Assembly: GCA_913775795.1 (NCBI GenBank)
Contig: CAJYLT010000003.1
Span: forward strand, 1-41,231
DNA length: 41,231 nucleotides
From: an uncultured Sphingomonas sp.
GTDB lineage: Bacteria > Pseudomonadota > Alphaproteobacteria > Sphingomonadales > Sphingomonadaceae
Direction of reading: 5' to 3'
Every line of letters starts with the position of its first letter. The first letter of the stretch is position 1. The translations under genes and the position numbers were made by a program. Positions 16,070 through 25,798 of the stretch are shown in pieces. The notes under the pieces were generated by a model. That model searched no databases, was not told where the DNA came from, and saw only the letters and a list, made by a program, of their open reading frames with translations.

Positions 16070-16701
16070 GCGCGTTCGCGGTGATTGCGTGGCGGGAGCT
16101 GCGCCGGGCCTGGGTCGGCGGCGGGGTGATGCTGCCCGTCGCCTTCTTCCTGCTCGTCTCGATCCTCTTCCCGTTCGCGGTGGGGCCAGACGCCAAGCTG
16201 CTCGGCCGGATCGCGGGCGGCGTCGTCTGGTCCGCCGCGCTGCTCGCCGCGCTGATGCCCGTCGAGCGGCTGGTCGGCCCGGACATGGAAGCCGGCGTGC
16301 TCGACCAATTCGCCGCGCGCGGGCTCCCCGACGCGGGCGTGGCGCTCGCCAAGACGCTCGGCCACTGGCTGGGCTTCGGCCCGCCGCTGATGCTGGCGAG
16401 CGTCATAGCCGCGGGGTTGCTCGGGATGGACGGGGCGACGCTGGTGCGCGTTCTCATCGGCCTCGCCATCGGCACGCCGGGGCTGGCGGCGCTGGCCGTC
16501 GCGACGGGGGCTCTGACCGCGGGCTTGCGCAGCGCGGGCGCGGTGGCGGGCCTCGTCATGCTCCCGCTCGCACTGCCGCTCCTGATCTTCGGCGCGGGCG
16601 AGGGACCGGGCGCGGTCAAGCTGCTCGGGGCGGTGTCGCTGCTGCTGCTGGCCGGCGCGCCGTTCGTGGCAGGCGCAGCGATGCGGATGGGGCGGGGTTA
16701 G
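16066..16701 (+). CDS. ccmB: Heme exporter permease CcmB
   Basis: A 211-residue protein with six hydrophobic helices and the CcmB N-terminal cytoplasmic stretch IAWRELRRAW, followed by FFLLVSILFPFAVGP and the family loop MPVERLVGPDMEAGVLDQ. It forms the membrane part of the CcmAB transporter in the inner membrane. The start is the GTG overlapping the ccmA stop. ccmC, which follows ccmB in many genomes, is absent; instead the gene is followed by an inverted repeat element and a converging methyltransferase gene, so the rest of the maturation system must be encoded elsewhere. Confidence 0.93.
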   Translation: MSAFAVIAWRELRRAWVGGGVMLPVAFFLLVSILFPFAVGPDAKLLGRIAGGVVWSAALLAALMPVERLVGPDMEAGVLDQFAARGLPDAGVALAKTLGHWLGFGPPLMLASVIAAGLLGMDGATLVRVLIGLAIGTPGLAALAVATGALTAGLRSAGAVAGLVMLPLALPLLIFGAGEGPGAVKLLGAVSLLLLAGAPFVAGAAMRMGRG

Positions 16702-16710
16702 CGCAACCTG

Positions 16711-16821
16711 CTCCCCTCCCTGACAAGGGAGGGGCTGGGGGTGGGTCGGCCCGTGATTGGCGAGCCGGTTGCCTCACGCTGGCCTACCCACCCCCGCCCC
16801 CTCCCTTGTCAGGGAGGGGAG
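16711..16821. repeat. Inverted repeat element, 36-base arms
   Basis: Arms at 16711-16746 and 16786-16821 are inverted copies with a single mismatch, around a 39-base centre. Within each arm CCCCTCCC and GGGAGGGG flank a six-base spacer, giving a nested hairpin, next to a run of G or C with GTGGGT. It sits between the converging ccmB and methyltransferase genes and has no coding potential. It looks like a miniature intergenic repeat of a different family from the one at 10979; it could act as a transcription barrier in both directions. Confidence 0.8.
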
Positions 16822-16831
16822 GAGGAGAAGG

Positions 16832-17704
16832 TCAATCCCGCGACCACCGCGCGAAGATCGCCGTCGGCAGTTCCAGCCCGCGCGCTTCCTCGCGCACCGT
16901 CAGTTCGCCCGCCTCGACCCGGCCCGGCAGGTCGGCGAATTGCTGGCGGACGAGTTCGCCGATCGCGATCGCCGACAGGCGGACGGCGTAGACCGTCAGG
17001 AACAGGAAACGGCTATCGGCATCGAGCAGCCGCCGGCAATCGGCGATCAGGCCGGGCAGCCCCTCTTCGAGCTTCCACACCTCGCCATTCGGACCGCGGC
17101 CCCATTTGGGCGGGTCGAGGATGATCCCGTCATAGCGCCGCCCGCGCCGTACCTCGCGCGCGACGAACTTGCCCGCATCCTCGACCAGCCAGCGGATCGG
17201 CTTGTCGGTCATCCCCGACAGCGCCGCATTGCTGCGCGCCGCCTCGACCGACTTCTTCGACGCATCGACATGCACCATCCGCGCGCCCGCCGCGGCCAGC
17301 GCCAGTGTGCCCACCCCGGTATAGCCGAACAGGTTGAGGCATTCGGGGTCCGACGCCCCCTCGATCCGCCCGCGCATCCAGTCCCAGACCGGGGCCATGT
17401 CGGGGAAGAAGCCGAGATGCCGGAAGGGCGTGTTGCTCGCGGTGAACTTCGCCTCGCGCCACGCCAGCGGCCAGCCGCCCGCGGGTACCTCCGGCGACAA
17501 TTGCCAGCGCCCGCCACCATCCTCGTCCGCGCCGGGGATGAACTCGCCGTCCGCCTTCCAGTCGGCGCTGGCGGGGGCCCACATCGCCTGCGGCTCGGGC
17601 CGGATGAAGCGGAAGCGGCCGTACCGCTCCAGCTTGCGGCCATGCCCGCTGTCGATCAGGCCGTAATCGGCCCAGGGTTCGCCGGTGAGGGTGACGAGCG
17701 TCAT
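16832..17704 (-). CDS. Class I SAM-dependent methyltransferase, RlmI-like
   Basis: A 290-residue methyltransferase. The Rossmann core begins near residue 140 with NLFGYTGVGTLALAAAGA (motif I), followed by VDASKKSVEAAR and the catalytic motif IV DPPKWGRGPNGEVWKLEEGL. The DPPK form and the GxTG-type motif I are shared by the RlmI/RlmK group that methylates cytosine or guanine of 23S rRNA, but the N-terminal PUA domain of RlmI is not obvious here. The target is therefore uncertain. Its ATG overlaps the threonine synthase stop by four bases (ATGA), so it is the last gene of that operon. Confidence 0.85.
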   Translation of the reverse strand: MTLVTLTGEPWADYGLIDSGHGRKLERYGRFRFIRPEPQAMWAPASADWKADGEFIPGADEDGGGRWQLSPEVPAGGWPLAWREAKFTASNTPFRHLGFFPDMAPVWDWMRGRIEGASDPECLNLFGYTGVGTLALAAAGARMVHVDASKKSVEAARSNAALSGMTDKPIRWLVEDAGKFVAREVRRGRRYDGIILDPPKWGRGPNGEVWKLEEGLPGLIADCRRLLDADSRFLFLTVYAVRLSAIAIGELVRQQFADLPGRVEAGELTVREEARGLELPTAIFARWSRD

Positions 17705-19098
17705 GGCACGCGCGGCTTCGCCCGTTCGGCGATGTACGCCGTCACCGCCTCGAACGTCGCGGGGAGGACGTCGTAGCGTTCCTCGCGATCGAACAGGTCG
17801 CCGACACGCGGGGGCAGCGCGGGGCGGACGCCAACCGCCCGCTCGACCGCATCGACGAACTTGGCCGGATGCGCGGTGGCGAGCGTGACCATCGGCGCCT
17901 CGCCCTTCAGCGCGGTCGCGGCGGCGTAGCCGATCGCGGTATGCGGATCGAGCACCTGCCCCGCCCCGTCATGCGCGCGCGCCATGGCGGCGGCCATGCC
18001 GGCCTCGTCCACCGCGATGCTGTGGAACAGCGCCGACGCCCCCTCGGACTGCGCATTGGTCAGCCGCATCGCCCGCGTCGATTCGAAGCCCGCCATCTGT
18101 GCTGCGATCGCCGCGCCGTCGCGATCGGCGAGGTCGTGAAGCAGCCGCTCGAAGTTCGAACTCACTTGAATATCCATCGACGGCGTCGCGGTGGGCGTCA
18201 CCGTCCCGCTCGAATAGTCGCCCACCGACAGCGCGCGGTGAAGGATGTCGTTGACGTTGGTGGCGACGACCAGCCGCTCGATGGGGAGGCCCATCTTCGC
18301 CGCGACATATCCAGCGAACACGTCGCCGAAATTGCCCGTCGGCACGCTGAACGCGACTTGCCGCTCGGGCGCGCCCAACCGGACGGCGGCGTAGAAATAA
18401 TAGACCACCTGCGCCATCAGCCGCGCCCAGTTGATCGAGTTGACGGCGGAGAGCTTGAACCGCCCGCTGAACTCGGGGTCGCGGAACATCGCCTTGACCA
18501 GCGCCTGCGCGGTGTCGAAGTCGCCTTCGATCGCGATGTTGTGGACGTTGGGGGCGAGCACCGTCGTCATCTGCCGCCGCTGCACGTCGCTGACCCGGCC
18601 ATGCGGGTGGAGCATGAAGATATCGACGCCCGCACGCCCCGCCAGCGCGTCGATCGCGGCGGAACCGGTGTCGCCGCTGGTCGCACCGATCACCGTCAGC
18701 GGCTCGTTCGCGCCGGTCAGGAAGCGTTCGAAGAGCAGGCCGACGAGTTGCAGCGCGACGTCCTTGAACGCCAGCGTGGGCCCATGAAACAGCTCCAGCA
18801 GCCACTGGTCGGACTCGAGCTGGACGAGCGGCGTCACCGCCTTGTGCGCGAACCGGCCATAGGCGGCGGTGCAGAGCCCGCGGAGCTCGACCTCGCTCAG
18901 ACTCCCCGCGACGAACGGCGCCATCACCCGCACCGCAGTCTCGACATAGTCGAGGCCGGCCAGCGCGGCGATCTCGCCCTGCGTCATCGCCGGCCACGCC
19001 TCGGGCACATAGAGCCCGCCGTCCGCCGCCAACCCCGCCAGCGTCGCGCCCTCGAAATCGAGGACCGGCGCGCTCCCCCTGGTGCTCACATACCGCAT
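17701..19098 (-). CDS. thrC: Threonine synthase
   Basis: A 465-residue PLP enzyme that converts O-phosphohomoserine to threonine. The PLP lysine is in FHGPTLAFKDVALQ near residue 113, the phosphate-binding loop is GATSGDTGSAA, and the N-terminal MRYVSTRG start is the canonical one of the long bacterial form. The NSINWARLMAQVVYYFY stretch is also characteristic. It lies 67 bases downstream of the SURF1 gene on the same strand and is overlapped at its end by the methyltransferase gene. This SURF1-thrC arrangement recurs in sphingomonads as far as I recall and has no known functional meaning. Confidence 0.96.
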   Translation of the reverse strand: MRYVSTRGSAPVLDFEGATLAGLAADGGLYVPEAWPAMTQGEIAALAGLDYVETAVRVMAPFVAGSLSEVELRGLCTAAYGRFAHKAVTPLVQLESDQWLLELFHGPTLAFKDVALQLVGLLFERFLTGANEPLTVIGATSGDTGSAAIDALAGRAGVDIFMLHPHGRVSDVQRRQMTTVLAPNVHNIAIEGDFDTAQALVKAMFRDPEFSGRFKLSAVNSINWARLMAQVVYYFYAAVRLGAPERQVAFSVPTGNFGDVFAGYVAAKMGLPIERLVVATNVNDILHRALSVGDYSSGTVTPTATPSMDIQVSSNFERLLHDLADRDGAAIAAQMAGFESTRAMRLTNAQSEGASALFHSIAVDEAGMAAAMARAHDGAGQVLDPHTAIGYAAATALKGEAPMVTLATAHPAKFVDAVERAVGVRPALPPRVGDLFDREERYDVLPATFEAVTAYIAERAKPRVP

Positions 19099-19165
19099 GG
19101 GCCGCGCTTAGGCGTGCGGACGCCGCGGGGCAATGCAAGGGTTGGTTGGGGCTTGCCTCGTGCGG

Positions 19166-19765
19166 CTATCGCCGACGCCGTAGCGCGAAGGCGTAGATGA
19201 TGACCGCCATCGCGGCGAAGGCGAACCATTGGACGGCATAGGCAAGGTGATTGTCGGGTACGCTCGCGGGATCGGGCGCGCGGCTCGCCGACAGGCCGGG
19301 GGCGAGCGCGGTGGCGGGAACGATCATCGGGGCCGGGTGCGGGCGGGCGCCGAACAACCGCTCGATGAACGAAGTCGGATCGGGCGCGCGGGTCAGGATG
19401 CCGCGAACGAACCCGCCCGACCAGGCGGGCGTCAGCCGCGGGTCGCTGGCGACGCCGAGGTCGACGACGAACCCCTCGCGACAGGTGACGAGGAAGCGAT
19501 AGCCGCTCATGCCCGCCTCGCTGCGACCCGCCGACCGGGTGGGCGGCGACGGCGCGGTGCAGGTGGCGGTGACGCGAGAGAACAACGCGGCATCGGGCGT
19601 CGGCATCGGCAGCGTACGCTCGGGCAGCGCGGCGTTGCGGGCGAAGTCGGCGAGCAGCGCGTGCTTCGCCTCGCGCCGCTGGAGCTGCCAGACGCCCAGC
19701 CCCACCATCGCTGCGGCGGCGAGGAGGACGATGAGCGTGGCGACGACCGGCACGCGGGTCTTCAC
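19166..19765 (-). CDS. SURF1-family cytochrome oxidase assembly protein
   Basis: A 199-residue inner-membrane protein with a helix near each end (about 5-25 and 172-194) and a periplasmic domain between, the topology of SURF1, which helps insert heme a into subunit I. Recognisable motifs are GVWQLQRREAKHALL after helix one, YRFLVTCREGFVVDLG in the middle, and PDNHLAYAVQWFAFA leading into helix two. It is shorter than many members (about 230-250). The start is a GTG whose bases overlap the stop of the DUF983 gene (GTGA), placing it in the oxidase operon. Confidence 0.9.
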   Translation of the reverse strand: MKTRVPVVATLIVLLAAAAMVGLGVWQLQRREAKHALLADFARNAALPERTLPMPTPDAALFSRVTATCTAPSPPTRSAGRSEAGMSGYRFLVTCREGFVVDLGVASDPRLTPAWSGGFVRGILTRAPDPTSFIERLFGARPHPAPMIVPATALAPGLSASRAPDPASVPDNHLAYAVQWFAFAAMAVIIYAFALRRRR

Positions 19766-20157
19766 CGGATGCGCCCCTCGCCCGCCCCGTTCTTCCACTC
19801 AAGCGCGGCGAGCGCCGCCTTGGTCCAGCGCGTGGTGATCGTGACGGACACGAGCGTCAGCGGCAGCCACAGCGCGACATGCACCCACCAAGGCGGCTCG
19901 TAGGCCAGTTCGACGACGATGCCCAGGATCGTGACGATGGTGCCGATACCGAGCGTCAGGAACGCCGCCGCCCCGTCGCCCACGTTGAACGCGGAGAAGT
20001 CGAGGCAGCAATTGCTGCACTTGTCGGCGAAGCGCAGCACGCCCGCGAACAGCGTCGGCGCGTTGCAGCGCGGACAGAGGCCGCGGGTCGCCTGAACGAA
20101 CAAGGGGGCCGGCGCTCCCTCAGGCGCGCCGACCCCCCGATGATCCTCGATGCTCAA
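19762..20157 (-). CDS. DUF983 family protein with CPxC zinc-ribbon-like motif
   Basis: A protein of about 131 residues. The N-terminal half carries CPRC and, 25 residues later, CSNCC, a likely zinc ribbon, followed by LDFSAFNVGDGAAAF and two membrane helices around WVHVALWLPLTL. DUF983 proteins are repeatedly found in cytochrome oxidase clusters of alphaproteobacteria between subunit III and SURF1, as here, so an assembly role is likely but unproven. The likely start is a TTG at 20157 that overlaps the ctaE stop codon (TTGA); no ATG lies in a sensible position, and the upstream in-frame extension to 20220 shadows ctaE. Confidence 0.82.
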   Translation of the reverse strand: MSIEDHRGVGAPEGAPAPLFVQATRGLCPRCNAPTLFAGVLRFADKCSNCCLDFSAFNVGDGAAAFLTLGIGTIVTILGIVVELAYEPPWWVHVALWLPLTLVSVTITTRWTKAALAALEWKNGAGEGRIR

Positions 20158-21053
20158 CCGCCGTGCGTCGGCGCGCCCCAGCCGCCCCACACATAGACGA
20201 CGACGAACAGGAACAGCCACACCACGTCGACGAAGTGCCAGTACCAGGCCGCCGCCTCGAACCCGAAATGCTGGCGCGGGGTGAAGTGGCCGCGATAGGC
20301 GCGGACGAGGTTGACGATCAGGAAGATCGTGCCGACCGCGACGTGAAAGCCGTGGAAGCCCGTCGCCATGTAGAAGGCCGAGCTGTAGTTCGACTTGCCG
20401 AAGTCGAACGGCGCATGCGCGTACTCATAGGCCTGGATCGAGCTGAAGAGCAGGCCGAGCAGGATCGTCAGCCACAGGCCCTTGAGCACGCCGTCGCGGT
20501 TGCCGACGCCGATCAGGCCCCAGATGCCGGTCTTCTCGCCGCCGCGCTCGCCATGAATGAGCGCATGGTGCGCCCAGGTAACGGTGGTGCCCGACAACAG
20601 CAGGATGAAGGTGTTAAGGAGCGGGAATTCGAAGGCGTTGATGACCTCCATCCCCTTGGGCGGCCACGAAGCGACCGCGTCGGCCGCAACCGACACCACG
20701 CCCTCGGCATATTCCACCGGCACGGGGAACAGCGTGTAGTCGAAGAACGCCCAAAACCAGCCGAGGAAGAACATGACTTCCGAGGCGATGAACAGGATCA
20801 TGCCGTAACGCAGGTGAAGCTGCACGACCGGCGTGTGGTCGCCCGCATGCGCCTCGCGCACCACGTCGGCCCACCAGCAATACATGGTGAAGAGGACGCC
20901 CGCGAGGCCGGCGAGGAACAGCCACCCGCCGCCCGCGGCCTCGTGCATCCACATGATGCCGCCCGACGCCATGCCCAGCGCCGAGAACGAGCCGATGATC
21001 GGCCACGCGCTGGGGGGTAGGATGTGGTAATCGTGGTTCTTGGCGCCGGCCAT
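20154..21053 (-). CDS. ctaE: Cytochrome c oxidase subunit III
   Basis: A 299-residue membrane protein with seven hydrophobic helices. Diagnostic stretches are HDYHILPPSAWPI at the N-terminus, GMILFIASEVMFFLGWFWAFFDYTLFP with the conserved Glu, GTTVTWAHHALIHG, and TGFHGFHVAVGTIFL near the end with the closing WYWHFVDVVWLFLF. Subunit III completes the aa3 oxidase, stabilising turnover and proton uptake. It lies 49 bases downstream of ctaG and overlaps the next gene. An Ala/Tyr-rich loop (about 90-125) with EYAEGVVSVAADAVASWPP matches alphaproteobacterial forms. Confidence 0.96.
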   Translation of the reverse strand: MAGAKNHDYHILPPSAWPIIGSFSALGMASGGIMWMHEAAGGGWLFLAGLAGVLFTMYCWWADVVREAHAGDHTPVVQLHLRYGMILFIASEVMFFLGWFWAFFDYTLFPVPVEYAEGVVSVAADAVASWPPKGMEVINAFEFPLLNTFILLLSGTTVTWAHHALIHGERGGEKTGIWGLIGVGNRDGVLKGLWLTILLGLLFSSIQAYEYAHAPFDFGKSNYSSAFYMATGFHGFHVAVGTIFLIVNLVRAYRGHFTPRQHFGFEAAAWYWHFVDVVWLFLFVVVYVWGGWGAPTHGG

Positions 21054-21102
21054 CTACTCGTCCCTGTCCTTCGGCCTTTTTCAGGCAATGCTTTGGCTTG
21101 CT

Positions 21103-21639
21103 CTAGCTTGCCTTTTTGCCCGAATCCACCGGGTAAAAGGTGTAGCTGAGCGTGATCTCCTGCACGCTCGCCGCGTCTGGATCGTCGGCCAGCTTGGGGT
21201 CGACGAAATAGACCACCGGCATGCGCACTTCCTCGCCCGGCTTCAGCGTCTGCTCCGAAAAGCAGAAGCACTGGATCTTGTTGAAGTACTTGCCCGCCTG
21301 ATCCGGGGTCACGTTGAACGTCGCGGTGCCGGTGATGGGCTTGGCGCTGAGGTTCTTGGCGGTGAAGAACGCCATCTTGCGCGCGCCGAGCGCCGCGCGC
21401 TCGGTCCGCTGCTCGGGTGCGAACTGCCAGGGCATGTCCTTCGACACGTTGCTGTCGAAGGCGACGGTGACGATCTTGCCCTTGACCGCGCCCGGCGCCG
21501 CCGCGGCCTTTTGCGTGGTGCCGTTGAGGCCGGTGACCTGACAGAAGACGCGGTAGAGCGGCACGCTGGCGAAGCCGAGGCCGGTCATGCTGGCGACGCC
21601 GATCGCGGCGAGCAAAGCGGTGCGGGCGTTGCGGTCCAT
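21103..21639 (-). CDS. ctaG: Cytochrome c oxidase copper chaperone CtaG (Cox11)
   Basis: A 178-residue protein with an N-terminal membrane anchor (about 9-27) and a periplasmic immunoglobulin-like domain. The copper-binding motif is CFCFSEQ, and a third conserved Cys lies just after the anchor in VFCQVTGLNGTT. GTATFNVTPDQAGKYFNKIQ is a strong family stretch. It delivers copper to the CuB site of subunit I. It begins one base before the end of the preceding 41-residue gene and is part of the ctaB-ctaG-ctaE run; its length is normal for the family. Confidence 0.95.
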   Translation of the reverse strand: MDRNARTALLAAIGVASMTGLGFASVPLYRVFCQVTGLNGTTQKAAAAPGAVKGKIVTVAFDSNVSKDMPWQFAPEQRTERAALGARKMAFFTAKNLSAKPITGTATFNVTPDQAGKYFNKIQCFCFSEQTLKPGEEVRMPVVYFVDPKLADDPDAASVQEITLSYTFYPVDSGKKAS

Positions 21640-21640
21640 G

Positions 21641-21766
21641 CTACTTGGTCATCTTGACGATGCTGATCGCGAAGACGAGCAGCACGAACCCGCCGAGCAG
21701 CAACGCCATCACCTTTGCCCGCCCCGCCTGGCGCGCGCGGATCACCCGCTCCTCCTCGGGGCTCAT
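21641..21766 (-). CDS. 41-residue single-pass membrane protein in the oxidase cluster
   Basis: A tiny protein beginning [18 protein letters not shown], a charged, basic N-terminus, then one membrane helix ([18 protein letters not shown]) and a short KMTK tail. The ATG at 21766 overlaps the ctaB stop as ATGA, and the stop is one base from the ctaG start, so the position and coupling argue strongly that it is translated. Small proteins between ctaB and ctaG are known in alphaproteobacteria (some called CoxF-like), but I cannot assign a function. It would be an inner-membrane protein with its charged end in the cytoplasm, probably tied to oxidase assembly. Confidence 0.8.
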   Translation of the reverse strand: MSPEEERVIRARQAGRAKVMALLLGGFVLLVFAISIVKMTK

Positions 21767-22671
21767 GTCAGCACCCAGCGGTCGACGACCAGCGCGCCGA
21801 ACAGGATGAAGAGATAGAGGATCGAATATTTGAACAACTGCTTCTCGGGCTTCATGCCCGCGTCGCTGGTGCGGAACGTCACGACCGCGGCGAGCACGGC
21901 GAAGATCAGCGTCGTCGCCACCGCCACGGTGCCATAGATCCAGCCCGCCAGCGCCAGCGGCCAGGGCGCGACGGCCGCGACGGCCATCGGGATGGTGTAA
22001 AGGCCGATCTGCTGGCGCGTCACCCGCTCGCCCGCCACCACGGGCAGCATCGGCACGCCGGCATTGCCGTAGTCGGTCTTCACGAACAGCGCGAGCGCCC
22101 AGAAATGCGGGGGCGTCCACAGGAAGATCAGCGTGAAGAGCAGGACGGGCATCAGCGTCACGTCGCCCGTCGCCGCTGCCCAGCCGATCATCGGCGGGAA
22201 CGCGCCGGCGGCACCGCCGATCACGATGTTCTGCGGCGTCCGGCGCTTCAGCCAGACGGTATAGACCATGACGTAGAACAGGATCGAGACGAGCAGGATC
22301 GCCGCCGTCACCCAGTTGGTCGCGAGCCCCATCAGCACGACCGAGAAGCCGCCGAGCCCGACGCCGAAGTGCAGCGCCGATTCGCGCGACATGCGGCCCG
22401 CGGGCAGCGGCCGGGCTCGCGTGCGCTTCATCAGCGCATCGATGTCCGACTCATACCACTGGTTGAGCGCGCCCGCCGCGCCCGCCGCCATCGCGATGCA
22501 CAGGATCGCGGTGAAGCCGATCACCGGATGGACGCTCACCGGCGCGGCGAGAAGCCCGCACAGCCCGGTGAAGACGACGAGCGTCAGCACGCGCGGCTTG
22601 CAGAGGGCGAGGAAGTCGCGCCAGTCGGCGACCGGCGGCGCGGCCGACAGGGTCGTAGCGGTGGGGGTCAT
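21763..22671 (-). CDS. ctaB: Protoheme IX farnesyltransferase (heme O synthase)
   Basis: A 302-residue integral membrane prenyltransferase that adds farnesyl to heme B to give heme O, the precursor of heme A. The first Asp-rich motif is [21 protein letters not shown], the second region is [19 protein letters not shown], and about nine hydrophobic helices are visible. The start ATG 22671 follows GGGGAG by six bases; a TTG at 22692 is in frame but less likely. It lies after a strong hairpin terminator that separates it from ctaD, so it may have its own promoter in the 124-base gap or rely on read-through. Confidence 0.95.
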   Translation of the reverse strand: MTPTATTLSAAPPVADWRDFLALCKPRVLTLVVFTGLCGLLAAPVSVHPVIGFTAILCIAMAAGAAGALNQWYESDIDALMKRTRARPLPAGRMSRESALHFGVGLGGFSVVLMGLATNWVTAAILLVSILFYVMVYTVWLKRRTPQNIVIGGAAGAFPPMIGWAAATGDVTLMPVLLFTLIFLWTPPHFWALALFVKTDYGNAGVPMLPVVAGERVTRQQIGLYTIPMAVAAVAPWPLALAGWIYGTVAVATTLIFAVLAAVVTFRTSDAGMKPEKQLFKYSILYLFILFGALVVDRWVLT

Positions 22672-22741
22672 GGGCGCTCCCCATAACGTCAAGTCGCGCG
22701 GGGGGAAAGAGGAGGCCGGGACTGCTTTGCCCGAACGAAAA

Positions 22742-22765
22742 CGGGCGGCCCTTTCGGACCGCCCG
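22742..22765 (-). terminator. Intrinsic terminator between ctaD and ctaB
   Basis: On the minus strand a 10-bp stem, CGGGCGGTCC and GGGCCGCCCG with one T-G wobble, closes on a stable GAAA tetraloop and runs directly into TTTT and then CGTT (22734-22741). It starts about 30 bases after the ctaD stop. This is the clearest rho-independent terminator in the window and lies inside what is usually one functional cluster. Confidence 0.85.
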
Positions 22766-22795
22766 CTTCCTTTGCGACCCGCTGGGGTGCGGGGA

Positions 22796-24484
<1,689 letters not shown>

Positions 24485-25606
24485 TCAGCTTTCCGTCGCG
24501 GCATTGCCGGTGGCAGCGCCAGCTTCAGTCTGGTTCGTAGTCGCGGCGGCGGGGGCCGGCGCGGCAGCAGCGGCGGCGGGCGCCACAGCCGGTGCGGCAG
24601 CGGGTGCCGCGCCCGGCATCGTGCCGCCCTTCGACGCGACCCAGCGGGCAAACACGTCGGGCGCGACCGCCTCGACCGCGATCGGCATGTACGCGTGGCG
24701 CGCGCCGCACAGCTCGGAGCACTGGCCGAAATAGAGGCCCGGCTCCTTGATGGTGAAGCTCTTTTCGTTGAGGCGGCCGGGGACCGCATCGAGCTTCACC
24801 CAGAAGGCCGGCATCGCCCAGCTGTGGATCACGTCGTTCGCCGTGGTGATGAGCCGGATCGGCACGCCGACGGGCAGGACGATGCGATTGTCGACCGCCA
24901 GTAGGCGCGGGCCGTCGGCGTCGGTGCGGTAACGCTGGCCGGCGGGCACCTCGTTCTTTTCCTTGAGCAGGTTGGCCGTGACCGAGAAGCCGCCGTGATC
25001 CGGGAACTCGTAGGTCCAGTACCACTGGTTGCCGATCGCCTTCAGCGTCACGGCATTGTCGGGCGCGGGCTCGTACTGCGCTGCGAGCAGCCGGATCGAC
25101 GGGATCGCGATCAGCGCCAGGATGATGACCGGCGCGGCGGTCCAGATCACCTCGATCACCGTATTGTGGCTGGTCTTCGACGGCGTCGGATTGGCCCCGC
25201 GGCGATAGCGCATCACCACCCAGCCGAGCAGGCCGAGCACGAACAGCGAGATGATCGTGATGACGGGCAGCAGGATGACGTTGTGGAACCACTCGGCGCT
25301 TTCGCCCAGCTCGGTCGCCTGATGCTGGATGCCGATTGCGCGGTCGGTCGGCTGGCCGATGCCGGGACGAACCTTGAGCAGCGGCTGCCCCGCGGCATCG
25401 AGCGTCGGGTCAGCGGGCTTGGCTGCAGCCGCCGGGGCTGCGGCAGCGGGCGCGCCTTCGCCCGGTGCACCCGGCGCGGGCGCCGTGGTTTGCGTCGCTG
25501 CCGGCGCGCCTGCGGCGGCGGTCGGCGGCGGCGTCTGCGCGGCGGCCGCGCCGGCGATCGCCAGCGCGCCCGCCAGCGCGAAAATCGTCAGTCCCTGTTT
25601 GCGCAT
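24485..25606 (-). CDS. ctaC: Cytochrome c oxidase subunit II with Ala/Pro-rich ends
   Basis: A 373-residue subunit that accepts electrons from cytochrome c at CuA. After a signal peptide (residues 1-23) comes a long Ala/Pro-rich segment to about residue 75, two membrane helices (about 105-130 and 150-172), the aromatic GNQWYWTYEFP electron-entry stretch and the CuA ligands in FGQCSELCGARHAYMPI. A second low-complexity tail of about 40 residues, mostly Ala and Pro, closes the protein after FARWVASKGG. The tails are longer than in classic subunit II. It is the first gene of the oxidase operon, with a good promoter about 85 bases upstream. Confidence 0.95.
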   Translation of the reverse strand: MRKQGLTIFALAGALAIAGAAAAQTPPPTAAAGAPAATQTTAPAPGAPGEGAPAAAAPAAAAKPADPTLDAAGQPLLKVRPGIGQPTDRAIGIQHQATELGESAEWFHNVILLPVITIISLFVLGLLGWVVMRYRRGANPTPSKTSHNTVIEVIWTAAPVIILALIAIPSIRLLAAQYEPAPDNAVTLKAIGNQWYWTYEFPDHGGFSVTANLLKEKNEVPAGQRYRTDADGPRLLAVDNRIVLPVGVPIRLITTANDVIHSWAMPAFWVKLDAVPGRLNEKSFTIKEPGLYFGQCSELCGARHAYMPIAVEAVAPDVFARWVASKGGTMPGAAPAAAPAVAPAAAAAAPAPAAATTNQTEAGAATGNAATES

Positions 25607-25688
25607 CGTCTCAGGTCATCCCACATGCTTATCGGCACGGGCTTTGCGCCCCACCCCAGGCGCTCTCGAAAGGGCGCTCCTTTTCGGG

Positions 25689-25717
25689 CCTATACGCACG
25701 CTTTCCGCGAGCCTCAA
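25689..25717 (-). promoter_or_regulatory. Sigma-70-like promoter of ctaC
   Basis: On the minus strand TTGAGG (25712-25717) and TATAGG (25689-25694) are separated by exactly 17 bases. Transcription would start near 25682, giving a leader of about 75 bases before the ctaC ATG. The leader contains two direct copies of GAGCGCC. The intergenic region also has to carry the promoter of the divergent pyrE, for which I see no equally good match. Confidence 0.5.
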
Positions 25718-25798
25718 GCACTGCGCGCCCCTTCTTTGGGCCAAAGGACCCCGAGGGCCGTGTTGCCGCCGGACGCCCGCAGGCCTAATCACGCCGCC

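Noticed and set aside
16711..16821. CRISPR or insertion sequence
   Set aside because: Only two inverted copies, no direct-repeat array, no transposase and no target duplication visible.
22672..22692. TTGACG as -35 of a ctaB promoter
   Set aside because: A correctly spaced -10 would fall inside the ctaB coding region, and nothing there resembles one.
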